From Bordetella genomosp. 12 (lineage in GTDB: Bacteria > Pseudomonadota > Gammaproteobacteria > Burkholderiales > Burkholderiaceae_B): a DNA stretch of 64,000 nt. The translations under genes and the position numbers were made by a program. The notes under the pieces are model-generated. The model made no database searches, was not told where the DNA came from, and was given only the letters and a program-made list of their open reading frames with translations. Within the stretch, counting starts at the first letter, position 1. Each line of letters starts with the position of its first letter. This document shows positions 1 through 9,054 of the stretch, in pieces. Location: the NCBI RefSeq assembly GCF_002261355.1, contig NZ_NEVU01000003.1, positions 1,736,001-1,800,000 on the forward strand. The letters are read 5' to 3'.

Positions 1-1107
1 GACATCGACACCTTCCGCCTCATCGCCCTGGCCGTCGCCATTCTGGTGGCCGCGGGCAGCGCGCTGGCCGTGGCGCGGGGCAAGACCGAGGCGCGCCGTG
101 TCGCCGTGCCGGTGGTGGGCACCATCGCCCTGGCGGTGTTCGCCTACTGGCTGGACGTCGTCACCGACTGGCGCTTGAGCATTTTCGGCGTGATGATTCT
201 GTTTGTCGTCTATTACCTGCCAGACGGCATCGTGGGTTTCGTGCGCAACCTGTTCTTCTCCACACGCCGCAAAGCGCTGTCGGTCCGCTCGGAACTGGCC
301 GACCGCGCCGACGCCGTCCCGACGGCGGCGGCCGGGCCGGCCGAAACGCTGCTGCAGGCGCAAAGCATCCTGATGCAGTTCGGGGGCTTGAAGGCGCTGA
401 ACAACGTCGACCTTACCGTCAAGCGCGGCACCATCCACGGCCTGATCGGCCCGAATGGGTCGGGCAAGAGCACCATGATGAACGTGCTCACGGGCATCTA
501 TGTGCCCACGGCCGGCAGCGTCACGTTTGCAGGCCGCTCGCTGGTGGGCCTGACGCCGGCCGAGATTGCGGCCAACGGCGTGGCGCGAACCTTCCAGAAC
601 GTGCAGCTCTTTGGCGAGATGACGGCGCTGGAGAACGTGCTGGTGGGGCTGCATCACAGCTTCACGACCGGCCTGGGCAATATCGCGCTGCGCACCCCGC
701 GCTGGAAAAACGAAGAACAACAGGCGCGCGCCCGGGCCCTGGCGCTGCTGGAGTTCGTTGGCCTGGCCGATTATGCCGGCGAAGAGGCGCGCAACCTGCC
801 CTATGGCAAGCAACGTCTGCTGGAGATCGCCCGTGCGCTGGCGCTCGACCCGCAACTGCTGCTGCTCGATGAGCCGGCCGCAGGCCTGACCGCCCCGGAC
901 ATCGCCGAGCTGCTGGTCATTATCCGCAAAGTGCGCGACCACGGCATCACCCTCATCCTGATCGAGCATCACATGGACGTGGTCATGAGCGTGTGCGACA
1001 CGGTATCGGTGCTGGACTTCGGGCAGAAGATCGCCGAAGGCCTGCCTGCCGAGATCCAGCAGAACGCCAAAGTCATCGAAGCCTATCTGGGCGGCGCGAC
1101 CGCCTGA
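1..1107 (+). CDS. Branched-chain-type ABC transporter, permease-ATPase fusion (LivM-LivG), 5' end outside window
   Basis: The reading frame is open from base 1, so the gene begins upstream. The visible 368 residues start with the last membrane segments of a LivM-type permease, including a stretch FGVMILFVVYYLPDGIVGFV near visible residues 62-81. A linker follows, then a complete LivG-type nucleotide-binding domain. Its Walker A is GPNGSGKST near visible residue 150, the Walker B ends in LLLLDEPAAGL, and it has the LivG-style LPYGKQRLLEIA in place of the usual LSGGQ. Such fusions are known in this family. Substrate is unknown; members carry branched-chain amino acids, amides, urea or aromatic acids. 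It is followed 18 bases later by livF. Confidence 0.9.
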   Translation, partial: DIDTFRLIALAVAILVAAGSALAVARGKTEARRVAVPVVGTIALAVFAYWLDVVTDWRLSIFGVMILFVVYYLPDGIVGFVRNLFFSTRRKALSVRSELADRADAVPTAAAGPAETLLQAQSILMQFGGLKALNNVDLTVKRGTIHGLIGPNGSGKSTMMNVLTGIYVPTAGSVTFAGRSLVGLTPAEIAANGVARTFQNVQLFGEMTALENVLVGLHHSFTTGLGNIALRTPRWKNEEQQARARALALLEFVGLADYAGEEARNLPYGKQRLLEIARALALDPQLLLLDEPAAGLTAPDIAELLVIIRKVRDHGITLILIEHHMDVVMSVCDTVSVLDFGQKIAEGLPAEIQQNAKVIEAYLGGATA

Positions 1108-1125
1108 CGCCCCGGAGACACCCCT

Positions 1126-1848
1126 ATGCTTACTGTGAAGAATCTCGAAGCGGGCTACGGCAAGGTCAAGGTGCTGCACGGCATCAGCCTGGATGTCCCC
1201 AAGGCCAAGGTCGTCACCCTGATCGGCTCCAATGGCGCCGGCAAGACCACCACCATGCGCGCCCTGTCGGGCATGATCCGGCCGTCGGCCGGCGAGATCA
1301 CGCTCGACGGCCGATCGATCGCCGGTCAGGAGTCCTTTCGCATCGCGCGCATGGGACTGGCGCACTCGCCCGAAGGGCGACGCGTCTTTCCGACGCTGTC
1401 GGTCACCGACAACTTGCTGCTCGGCGCTTTTCCGCGCCTGACCGGCAGCCGCCCGCGCGGCGATGTGCAGGCCGATCTGGCGCGGGCAATGGATCTGTTT
1501 CCGCGCCTCAAAGAGCGGCGCGATCAGCTGGCCGGCACCCTGTCAGGCGGCGAGCAGCAAATGCTGGCCATGGCGCGCGCCATCATGCTCAACCCGCAGC
1601 TCGTGCTGCTGGACGAGCCGTCCATGGGGCTGGCGCCGATTCTGGTCGAAGAAGTGTTTCGCATCATCGCCCGCCTCAAGGAACAGGGCGTGACGATGCT
1701 GCTCGTCGAACAGTTCGCCGCGGCGGCGCTCAACGTGGCCGACTACGGCTATGTGCTGGAAAACGGTCGCATCTCGGTACACGGGCCGGCCGAGCAGCTC
1801 AAGCATGACCCGGCCGTGGTCGCCGCGTATCTGGGCGGCGGGCACTGA
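1126..1848 (+). CDS. livF: Branched-chain-type ABC transporter ATPase LivF
   Basis: A 240-residue ATP-binding subunit of a high-affinity (Liv-type) importer, acting at the cytoplasmic face of the inner membrane. It has Walker A GSNGAGKTT near residue 37, signature LSGGEQQML near residue 139, Walker B LVLLDEPSMGLAP and the LivF-typical ending ILVEEVFRIIARLKEQG. It follows the permease-ATPase fusion with an 18-base gap, so both are one operon and probably form one transporter with a binding protein encoded to the left. A 10-bp hairpin lies just past the stop. Confidence 0.93.
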   Translation: MLTVKNLEAGYGKVKVLHGISLDVPKAKVVTLIGSNGAGKTTTMRALSGMIRPSAGEITLDGRSIAGQESFRIARMGLAHSPEGRRVFPTLSVTDNLLLGAFPRLTGSRPRGDVQADLARAMDLFPRLKERRDQLAGTLSGGEQQMLAMARAIMLNPQLVLLDEPSMGLAPILVEEVFRIIARLKEQGVTMLLVEQFAAAALNVADYGYVLENGRISVHGPAEQLKHDPAVVAAYLGGGH

Positions 1849-1864
1849 CTGCTGACATGGCATA

Positions 1865-1888
1865 GCGCGCCGCAAGCCTGCGGCGCGC
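1865..1888. terminator. Hairpin between convergent livF and Crp/Fnr gene
   Basis: A perfect 10-bp stem (GCGCGCCGCA / TGCGGCGCGC) with an AGCC loop sits between the two converging stops. There is no T-run on either side, so it may be a weak bidirectional terminator or an RNA end-protecting stem. Confidence 0.55.
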
Positions 1889-1895
1889 GGCCGCG

Positions 1896-2594
1896 TCAGT
1901 CTTCGTCCAGCGCCGCGCCATCGGCGCCATAGCGCTTGAGGCCGTCGAGATCCATGACGCGCACCGCGCCATACTCCACTTTGAGCAGGCCGGCCTCTTC
2001 GAGTTTGCGCAAGGCCTGGTTGGCGCGCTGGCGCGAGACGCGCGCCAGATAGCCCACCTCTTCCTGCGTGATCGTCAGGCGCATGCCCATGCCCGGGTAG
2101 AGCAAGGGATTGAACAGCTCGGCCAGGCAACGCGCCACGCGCGCGTCCGGATCGAGCAGGCGGTCATGCTCGGCCTTGCCAATGAACTGCGCCACACGCT
2201 CATTGAGCTGATGCAGCAAATAGCGATTGAACGGAATGCTGGTGTCGAGCAACCACTCGAAGGTCGCCGCGGGCAGGCGCGCCACCACGGAGTCGCGCAG
2301 GGCCACCACGTCGTATTTGCGCACTTCGCGCTTGAGCAACGATCCCTCACCGATCCAGCCGCCTGCGGGCACGCCGGTCAAGGACGCCACCTTGCCCTCG
2401 GCATTACCGACCGACACTTTCACCAGGCCGGACAACACGCCTATCCATGCCTGGGCGAGTTGACCTTTGCGCTCTATGATCGTGCCAGCCAAGGCATGCT
2501 GCACCGAGATGTCGCGCTCGACACGCGCGCGCTGTTCGCTGTCGAGCACGCGGAACCAGGCTGCGGCAAGGTGTAGCGAATCAGCTAGCTGCAT
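1896..2594 (-). CDS. Crp/Fnr-family transcriptional regulator
   Basis: A 232-residue protein with an N-terminal cyclic-nucleotide-binding-like beta barrel (about residues 20-140) and a C-terminal winged helix-turn-helix around residues 170-215, including TQEEVGYLARVSRQRANQAL. There is no N-terminal cysteine cluster, so it is not an Fe-S FNR; the ligand is not evident. It is transcribed away from the acyl-CoA synthetase/Liv operon at 2760. The 165-base divergent region makes it a candidate regulator of that operon, which is inference from position. Confidence 0.88.
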   Translation of the reverse strand: MQLADSLHLAAAWFRVLDSEQRARVERDISVQHALAGTIIERKGQLAQAWIGVLSGLVKVSVGNAEGKVASLTGVPAGGWIGEGSLLKREVRKYDVVALRDSVVARLPAATFEWLLDTSIPFNRYLLHQLNERVAQFIGKAEHDRLLDPDARVARCLAELFNPLLYPGMGMRLTITQEEVGYLARVSRQRANQALRKLEEAGLLKVEYGAVRVMDLDGLKRYGADGAALDED

Positions 2595-2759
2595 CGGGAA
2601 TACCCTAAATAAACCTTGAATGTCGTGATGGTGACAGTTGGAGGCGACCCAACCTTATACCTTAAGTCCTGCCGTAAATCTAAAACGAACTGGTCAAGCG
2701 CACGCCGGGATATCTAGCTCACCAGGCTACCCGTATCCGCCCAAACCGGAGGAGACAAC

Positions 2760-4730
2760 GTGGCACATCCCCAGCCCCCGGCGCGACCGGTGGTAGCGCA
2801 GACTTTCCCCGCGCTTCTGCTCGAACACGCCAGCGTGCGCCCAACGCGCCCCGCCATCCGCGAAAAAGATCTGGGTATCTGGCAAACCCTGACCTGGGCC
2901 GAAGTGGCCGAGCGCGTGCGCCTGTTCGCTCATGGCCTGGCCGACCAGGGCATCGGCCCGGGCAAACACATCGCGGTCATCGGCGAAAACCGGCCGCGTC
3001 TTTACATCGCCATGATGGCCGCTCAGGCCCTTGGGGCCATTCCGGTGCCGCTCTACCAGGACGCCGTGGCTCAAGAGATGGTCTACGTTCTGCAGGACGC
3101 GCAGATCAGCGTGGTGGTCGTCGAAGACCAGGAGCAGGTCGACAAGATGCTCGAGGTACGCGCGCAATGCCCGGATCTCAAAACGGTGGTCTACGACGAC
3201 CCGCGCGGCATGCGCCACTATCACGATGACATGTTGCAGTCCTACGAGGCGCTGGAAGACGCGGGCCGCCGCCATGCGCAAGCCCATCCGGACTTCTATC
3301 TGCAAGCTGCCCGTGCCGTGCAGCCCCAAGACACCGCGGCGATGTTCTATACCTCGGGCACCACGGGCAAACCCAAGGGCGTGGTGCTCACCCATCACGC
3401 CCTCATCGACCGCGCGCAAGCCGTGGCCCGGATGGAGGCGCTGACCGACCAGGAAGATGTGCTGGCCTATCTGCCGCCCGCCTGGATCGGCCAGAACATG
3501 TTCTCGTACACGCAGCTGCTGGTGTCCGGTTTTACGGTCAACCATCCGGAGTCGCCCGATACGGTGGCTATCGACATGCGCGACATCGGCCCGACCTACT
3601 ACTTCGCGCCGCCGCGTGTGCTCGAAGGGCTGCTGACCCATGTGATGATCCGCATGGAAGACGCCGGGCTGATCAAACGCAAGCTGTTTCAAGCCTGCAT
3701 GAATCTTGCCCGCCGGGTAGGCGCGCGCATTCTCGACGGCGAAGCGGTATCGGCCTGGGACGCGCTGCGCTACCGATTGGGCGACCTGATGATCTACGGC
3801 CCCCTGCGCAATGCCTTGGGGATGAGCCGGGTGCGCGTGGCCTATACCGCGGGCGAGGCCATCGGGCCGGATCTGTTCGTGTTCTATCGCTCCATCGGCA
3901 TCAACCTCAAGCAACTGTATGGTTCGACGGAGACCTCGGTCTTTGTCTGTGTGCAACCCGACGGTCAGGTGCGCGACGACACCGTGGGGCCGCCGGTCGA
4001 GGGCGTCCAGATTCGCGTGGCCGACAACGGCGAGATCCTGGTCAAAAGCCCTGGGCTGTTCAAGGAGTACTACCGCAACCCGGCCGCCACGCAAGAAGCG
4101 CGCGATGCCGAGGGGTGGTTTCGCACCGGCGACGCCGGCTATCTGGACGGCGATGGCCAATTGAAGATCATCGATCGCGCCAAGGACGTGGGCAAGTTGG
4201 CCGACGGCAGCCTCTTCGCTCCCAAGTACATCGAGAACAAGCTCAAGTTCTTCCCGCATATCAAGGAAGCCGTGGCCTTCGGCGCGGACCGCGATCAGGC
4301 CTGCGCCTTCATCAATATCGACCTCGAGGCCGTCGGCAACTGGGCCGAGCGGCGTGGACTGGCTTATGCGGGCTATACCGACCTGGCGGGCAAGGACGAG
4401 GTCTACGCCCTGATCCGCGAGTGCCTGGAAAAGGTCAATGCCGACCTGGCCCACGATCCGCGCCTGGCCGCCTCCCAGATCCACCGCTTTCTCATTCTGC
4501 ACAAGGAGCTGGATCCGGACGATGACGAACTCACGCGCACCCGCAAAGTGCGGCGCGCCTTCATCGCGCAGAAGTACGGCGTACTGATCGACGCCCTGTA
4601 CAGCGGCAAGGACAGTCAGTTCATCGAAACCGAGGTCAAGTTCGAGGACGGTCGCAGCGGCAGCATTTCTGCCGACCTGCGCATCAGCCCGGCCAAGACT
4701 TATCCCGCCATCACCGCCAAGGCCGCTTGA
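2760..4730 (+). CDS. AMP-dependent acyl-CoA synthetase (long-chain fatty-acid--CoA ligase type)
   Basis: A 656-residue member of the ANL superfamily, which adenylates a carboxylic acid and transfers it to CoA. It shows the P-loop-like motif YTSGTTGKPKGVVLTH (residues about 197-212), YGSTET (near 386) and the hinge region WFRTGDAGYLDGDGQLKIID (near 452). The GTG start is chosen because GGAGGAG lies 7-10 bases upstream. The gene ends 2 bases before the livG ATG and heads a transporter operon, so it probably activates the acid imported by that system. Fatty versus aromatic substrate cannot be told from sequence. Confidence 0.9.
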   Translation: MAHPQPPARPVVAQTFPALLLEHASVRPTRPAIREKDLGIWQTLTWAEVAERVRLFAHGLADQGIGPGKHIAVIGENRPRLYIAMMAAQALGAIPVPLYQDAVAQEMVYVLQDAQISVVVVEDQEQVDKMLEVRAQCPDLKTVVYDDPRGMRHYHDDMLQSYEALEDAGRRHAQAHPDFYLQAARAVQPQDTAAMFYTSGTTGKPKGVVLTHHALIDRAQAVARMEALTDQEDVLAYLPPAWIGQNMFSYTQLLVSGFTVNHPESPDTVAIDMRDIGPTYYFAPPRVLEGLLTHVMIRMEDAGLIKRKLFQACMNLARRVGARILDGEAVSAWDALRYRLGDLMIYGPLRNALGMSRVRVAYTAGEAIGPDLFVFYRSIGINLKQLYGSTETSVFVCVQPDGQVRDDTVGPPVEGVQIRVADNGEILVKSPGLFKEYYRNPAATQEARDAEGWFRTGDAGYLDGDGQLKIIDRAKDVGKLADGSLFAPKYIENKLKFFPHIKEAVAFGADRDQACAFINIDLEAVGNWAERRGLAYAGYTDLAGKDEVYALIRECLEKVNADLAHDPRLAASQIHRFLILHKELDPDDDELTRTRKVRRAFIAQKYGVLIDALYSGKDSQFIETEVKFEDGRSGSISADLRISPAKTYPAITAKAA

Positions 4731-4732
4731 TC

Positions 4733-5533
4733 ATGAGCACCTCTCCCCGCGACCAGCAGATCGGCGACGTCCTGCTGGACATGCAGAACATCTCGCTGTC
4801 TTTCGGCGGCGTCAAAGCGCTCACGGATATCTCCTTTAACGTGCGCGAGCACGAGATCCGCGCCATCATCGGGCCCAATGGCGCGGGCAAGAGCTCCATG
4901 CTCAATGTCATCAACGGCGTCTACACCCCGCAGCAAGGCAGCATCACGCTGCGCGGCGAACGCTTCTCGCGCATGAATCCGCGCCGCGCGGCCGAGATGG
5001 GCATCGCCCGCACCTTCCAGAACCTCGCGCTGTTCAAGGGCATGAGCGTCCTGGACAACATCATGACCGGCCGCAACCTGCGCATGAAGTGCGGGCTGCT
5101 GTCGCAGGCGCTGCGCCTGGGGCCGGCCGAACGCGAGGAGATCGCGCACCGCAAGTTCGTCGAGAACATCATCGACTTCCTGGAAATCCAGGCCTATCGC
5201 AAAGTGCCTGTCGGCCGTCTGCCCTATGGCCTGCAAAAGCGCGTCGACCTGGGCCGGGCGCTGGCCATGGAGCCGCGCCTGTTGCTGCTCGATGAACCGA
5301 TGGCCGGCATGAATATCGAGGAGAAGCAGGACATGAGCCGCTTCATCCTCGATGTGAACGATGAATTCGGCACCACCATCGTGCTGATCGAGCACGATAT
5401 GGGCGTGGTGATGGATATTTCCGATCGCGTCGTGGTGCTGGACTACGGCAAGAAGATCGGCGATGGCACACCCGACGAAGTGCGGGGCAATCCTGATGTG
5501 ATCCGCGCCTATCTCGGCGTGGACCACGGCTGA
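4733..5533 (+). CDS. livG: Branched-chain-type ABC transporter ATPase LivG
   Basis: A 266-residue ATPase subunit. Walker A GPNGAGKSS is near residue 42, the LivG-type signature is LPYGLQKRVDLGRALA, and Walker B is LLLLDEPMAGMN, followed by the C-terminal extension ending DVIRAYLGVDHG typical of LivG. The ATG at 4733 is preferred over the in-frame TTG at 4727, which overlaps the synthetase stop. It belongs to the operon of synthetase, livG, livH and livM. Confidence 0.92.
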   Translation: MSTSPRDQQIGDVLLDMQNISLSFGGVKALTDISFNVREHEIRAIIGPNGAGKSSMLNVINGVYTPQQGSITLRGERFSRMNPRRAAEMGIARTFQNLALFKGMSVLDNIMTGRNLRMKCGLLSQALRLGPAEREEIAHRKFVENIIDFLEIQAYRKVPVGRLPYGLQKRVDLGRALAMEPRLLLLDEPMAGMNIEEKQDMSRFILDVNDEFGTTIVLIEHDMGVVMDISDRVVVLDYGKKIGDGTPDEVRGNPDVIRAYLGVDHG

Positions 5534-5549
5534 AGGGACGGGATACAAA

Positions 5550-6479
5550 ATGGGATTCTTTCTGGAAACCTTTCTGGGCGGCCTGATGAGCGGGATGATG
5601 TACTCGCTCATCGGCCTGGGCTTTGTGCTCATCTTCAAGGCGTCGGGCGTCTTCAACTTTGCCCAGGGCGCCATGGTGCTGGTGGCCGCCCTGTCGATGG
5701 CGCGCTTTTCCGAGTGGATACCGCGCTGGCTGGGCTTTGACAATCTGCTGCTGGCCAATGTGCTGGCCTTTATCGTCAGCGCGGCGGTCATGTTCCTGCT
5801 GGCGGTGGTGATCGAGCGGCTGGTGCTGCGCCATCTCGTCAATCAGGACCTGACGACCTTGCTCATGGCCACGCTGGGCATCAGCTACTTTCTCGACGGC
5901 CTGGGACAGATCACCTTCGGCAGTTCCGTCTACTCCATCAATGTGGGCATGCCCAAAGAGCCCTGGCTGGTGCTCGACTCGGTCTTCGAGGGCGGCGTGC
6001 TCATCAACCTGGAGGATCTGACCGCCGCGCTCATCGCCGCGCTGCTGGTCGCCGCGCTGGCCCTGTTCTTCCAGTTCACGTCCACGGGCCGGGCGCTGCG
6101 CGCGGTGGCCGACGACCACCAGGCCGCGCAATCGATCGGCATTCCGCTCAATCGCATCTGGGTCATCGTCTGGAGCGTCGCGGGACTGGTCGCGCTGGTG
6201 GCCGGCATCATCTGGGGTTCGAAATTCGGGGTGCAGTTCACGCTGTCGACGGCCGCGCTACGGGCCTTGCCCGTGGTGATCCTGGGCGGGTTGACGTCGG
6301 TGCCGGGCGCCATTCTGGGCGGCCTGATCATCGGCGTGGGCGAGAAGCTGTCGGAGGTCTATCTGGGTTCGCTGGTCGGCGGAGGCATTGAAATCTGGTT
6401 TGCCTACGTGTTGGCACTGGTCTTCCTGCTGTTCCGTCCGCAAGGATTGTTCGGCGAAAAAATCATCGACCGGGTCTAG
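5550..6479 (+). CDS. livH: Branched-chain-type ABC transporter permease LivH
   Basis: A 309-residue inner-membrane permease with about eight hydrophobic segments. The N-terminal LMSGMMYSLIGLGFVLIFKA and the segment VFNFAQGAMVLVAALSMA are typical of LivH, and the cytoplasmic loop with FTSTGRALRAVADDHQAAQS carries the EAA-like contact for the ATPases. It lies 16 bases after livG and 20 bases before livM. Confidence 0.93.
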   Translation: MGFFLETFLGGLMSGMMYSLIGLGFVLIFKASGVFNFAQGAMVLVAALSMARFSEWIPRWLGFDNLLLANVLAFIVSAAVMFLLAVVIERLVLRHLVNQDLTTLLMATLGISYFLDGLGQITFGSSVYSINVGMPKEPWLVLDSVFEGGVLINLEDLTAALIAALLVAALALFFQFTSTGRALRAVADDHQAAQSIGIPLNRIWVIVWSVAGLVALVAGIIWGSKFGVQFTLSTAALRALPVVILGGLTSVPGAILGGLIIGVGEKLSEVYLGSLVGGGIEIWFAYVLALVFLLFRPQGLFGEKIIDRV

Positions 6480-6499
6480 CACCCTGGATTGGAGACACC

Positions 6500-7564
6500 A
6501 TGTTCTACCGCGAAAACGGCCAGTTCAAGACCAGCTATCGCGCCGATCAACAGATATTCCCCATCCGGCAGGACCGTATCGTGTTCGGCCTGCTGATGGC
6601 GGTCGCCTTCGTGGCGGTGCCGCTGCTGGCCAGCGACTATCTGATGCGCGCCATCCTCATTCCTTTTCTCATCCTCGCCCTGGCGGCGGTGGGCCTGAAT
6701 ATTCTCGTGGGCTATTGCGGCCAGATCTCGCTCGGAACGGGGGCCTTCATGGCCGTGGGCGCCTATGCGGCCTGGAACATCGGAGTCCGCTTTCCCGGGT
6801 CTCCGCTGCTGCTGCAGATTCTGATCGGCGGGGGCTTCGCCACCCTGGTGGGCGTGATCTTCGGCATCCCCAGCCTGCGCATTCGCGGGCTGTATCTGGC
6901 CGTGGCCACGCTGGCCGCGCAGTTCTTCGTGGACTGGGCCTTTCTGCGCATCCCCTACTTCACCAACTACTCCTCCTCGGGCAACGTTTCGGTCCCGCCC
7001 CTCACGGCCTTCGGCCTGCCGGTGCAAAGTGCCCTGCAGAAGTACCTGTTCGTGCTCATCCTGGTCGTGGTCTTCACGCTGCTGGCGAAAAACCTCGTGC
7101 GCGGCGCCATCGGACGCCAATGGATGGCCATCCGCGACATGGACGTGGCCGCCGCGGTGATCGGTATCCGCCCCATGTACGCCAAGCTGTCGGCCTTCGC
7201 GGTCAGCTCGTTCATCGTCGGCGTGGCCGGCGCGCTCTGGGGCTACATCCATCTGGGCTCCTGGGAGCCGCTGGCCTTCGACCTGAGCCGCTCTTTCCAG
7301 CTGCTGTTCATGATCATCATCGGCGGGCTGGGCTCGATCCTGGGCAGCTTTTTCGGCGCGGCATTCATCGTGCTGGTACCCGTGGCCCTGACCAATATCC
7401 CCCATCTCTTCGGGCTGTCGCTGTCGGTGGACACGGCCGCCCACGTCGAACACATGGTGTTTGGCGCGCTCATCGTGTTCTTCCTGATCGCCGAGCCGCA
7501 TGGTCTGGCGCGTCTGTGGAGCATAGGCAAGGAAAAGCTGCGTATCTGGCCGTTCCCGCATTGA
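6500..7564 (+). CDS. livM: Branched-chain-type ABC transporter permease LivM
   Basis: A 354-residue permease that pairs with LivH. It has the family segments VGLNILVGYCGQISLGTGAF near residues 75-95, SLRIRGLYLAVATLAAQFF, and GRQWMAIRDMDVAAAVIGI as the coupling loop. Unlike the protein at the left edge, it is not fused to an ATPase. A strong intrinsic terminator follows its stop, before the binding-protein gene. Confidence 0.92.
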   Translation: MFYRENGQFKTSYRADQQIFPIRQDRIVFGLLMAVAFVAVPLLASDYLMRAILIPFLILALAAVGLNILVGYCGQISLGTGAFMAVGAYAAWNIGVRFPGSPLLLQILIGGGFATLVGVIFGIPSLRIRGLYLAVATLAAQFFVDWAFLRIPYFTNYSSSGNVSVPPLTAFGLPVQSALQKYLFVLILVVVFTLLAKNLVRGAIGRQWMAIRDMDVAAAVIGIRPMYAKLSAFAVSSFIVGVAGALWGYIHLGSWEPLAFDLSRSFQLLFMIIIGGLGSILGSFFGAAFIVLVPVALTNIPHLFGLSLSVDTAAHVEHMVFGALIVFFLIAEPHGLARLWSIGKEKLRIWPFPH

Positions 7565-7568
7565 AATG

Positions 7569-7597
7569 GCGCGGGCCCACCCGGCCCGTGCTTTTTT
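7569..7597 (+). terminator. Intrinsic terminator between livM and livK
   Basis: A 9-bp GC-rich stem (one G-U pair) with a 5-base loop, GCGCGGGCC / GGCCCGTGC, is followed directly by six T residues at 7592-7597. It lies inside the transporter cluster, so it may be partial or the binding-protein gene may have its own promoter. Confidence 0.85.
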
Positions 7598-7667
7598 ACA
7601 CAACCCGGCTGCAGACCGGGCCAACCCCGGTGTTCGATAGCAAGCACCACGCAGGAGGTAAATGGAG

Positions 7668-8999
7668 ATGAAGCGTCTTAACCTGAAATTGGCCGCCACC
7701 CTGATGGCCGCCACCGGCGCGCTCAGCGCCCTCGCCACGCCCGCGGCGGCCGCCGAGGAGCAGTTCGTGCCGCTGCTGGTCTACCGCACCGGCTCGTTCG
7801 CGCCGCTGGGCATCCCCTGGGCCGACGGCAAGCTGGACTATCTCAAGCTGGTCAACGAGCGCGACGGCGGCGTCAATGGCGTGAAAATCGCCTATGAAGA
7901 ATGTGAAACCGCCTATGCCACCGATCGCGGCGTGGAGTGCTACGAACGGCTGAAGAACAAAGGCACCGGCGCCTCGGGCTTCGACTCGCAGTCCACCGGT
8001 ATTACCTTCGCCGTGACCGACAAGGCCATGGTGGACAAAGTGCCGGTCGAAACCGTGGGATATGGCTTGTCGCAGTCGGTCGACGGCAGCGTCTTCGAAT
8101 GGAACTTCCCGCTGCTGGGCACCTACTGGACGGCAGCCGACGTGATGATCCAGGACATCGCCAAGAAAGAAGGCGGCATGGACAAGCTCAAGGGCAAGAA
8201 GATCGCCCTGGTCTATCACGACTCGCCCTATGGCAAGGAACCCATCCAGCTGCTGCAAAAGCGCGCCGCCAAAGAGGGATTCGAGCTGCTGCTCTACCCG
8301 GTGACCGCGCCCGGCGTGGAACAGAAATCCACGTGGCTGCAGATCCGCCAGCAGCGCCCCAATTATGTGCTGCTCTGGAGCGCCGGCATCATGACGCCCA
8401 CGGCCATCCGCGAAGCGCAGGCCAGCGGCTATCCGCGCGACAAGATGTACGCCATCTGGTGGGCCGGCTCCGAGGGGGACGTCAAGGATCTGGGCGACGT
8501 GGCCAAGGGCTATAACGCCATCACCATCCACAACAGCGCCGGCAGCGGCAAGGTCTACGACGATCTCAAAAAGTACGTCTATGACAAGGGCCAGGGCGCC
8601 GACAAATCCGGCAACACCACCCTGGGCACCATCGCGCACACGCGCGGCATGATGATCTCGATGCTGCAGGTCGAGGCCATCCGCACCGCGCAGGAAAAGT
8701 TCGGCAAGGGCAAGACCCTCACGCCCGAACAGGTGCGTTGGGGCTTCGAGCATCTGAACCTGACGCAGGAGCGTCTGAACGAGCTGGGCTTCGGCGAGAT
8801 CATGCGCCCGGTCAAGACCAGCTGCAGCAACCATATGGGCGATGACTGGGCCCGCATCGTGCAGTGGGATGGCAAGAAGTTCAACGTCGTCTCCGACTGG
8901 TACCAGGCCGACAAGGCGCTGGTGGACCCGCTGGTCAAGGAAGGCGCCGCCAAGTACGCCCAGGAGAAGAAAATCACGCCGCGCAAGTGCGAAGACTGA
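7668..8999 (+). CDS. livK: Periplasmic substrate-binding protein of branched-chain-type ABC transporter
   Basis: A 443-residue periplasmic binding protein of the Leu/Ile/Val-binding class. A Sec signal peptide (MKRLNLKLAATLMA... cleaved after an AAA motif near residue 26) is followed by QFVPLLVYRTGSFAPLGIPW. AGGAGG is 9 bases before the ATG at 7668 but only 3 before the ATG at 7662, so 7668 is chosen. Binding proteins of this longer subclass often serve aromatic or other organic acids rather than amino acids, which fits the two CoA ligases nearby; the ligand is not known. Confidence 0.9.
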   Translation: MKRLNLKLAATLMAATGALSALATPAAAAEEQFVPLLVYRTGSFAPLGIPWADGKLDYLKLVNERDGGVNGVKIAYEECETAYATDRGVECYERLKNKGTGASGFDSQSTGITFAVTDKAMVDKVPVETVGYGLSQSVDGSVFEWNFPLLGTYWTAADVMIQDIAKKEGGMDKLKGKKIALVYHDSPYGKEPIQLLQKRAAKEGFELLLYPVTAPGVEQKSTWLQIRQQRPNYVLLWSAGIMTPTAIREAQASGYPRDKMYAIWWAGSEGDVKDLGDVAKGYNAITIHNSAGSGKVYDDLKKYVYDKGQGADKSGNTTLGTIAHTRGMMISMLQVEAIRTAQEKFGKGKTLTPEQVRWGFEHLNLTQERLNELGFGEIMRPVKTSCSNHMGDDWARIVQWDGKKFNVVSDWYQADKALVDPLVKEGAAKYAQEKKITPRKCED

Positions 9000-9007
9000 T
9001 GAGCACC

Positions 9008-9037
9008 GGCCGCCGGTTCAGGCCGGCGGCCTTTCTT
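9008..9037 (+). terminator. Intrinsic terminator after livK
   Basis: A perfect 9-bp stem, GGCCGCCGG / CCGGCGGCC, with a 6-base loop is followed by TTTCTT. It separates livK from the downstream livF, perhaps giving excess binding-protein transcript. Confidence 0.75.
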
Positions 9038-9054
9038 ATCCCGCAGGAACTGCC

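Noticed and set aside
2727-4502. 591-codon minus-strand frame opposite the acyl-CoA synthetase
   Set aside because: The plus-strand gene has all ANL motifs and a strong ribosome site; the antisense frame has none.
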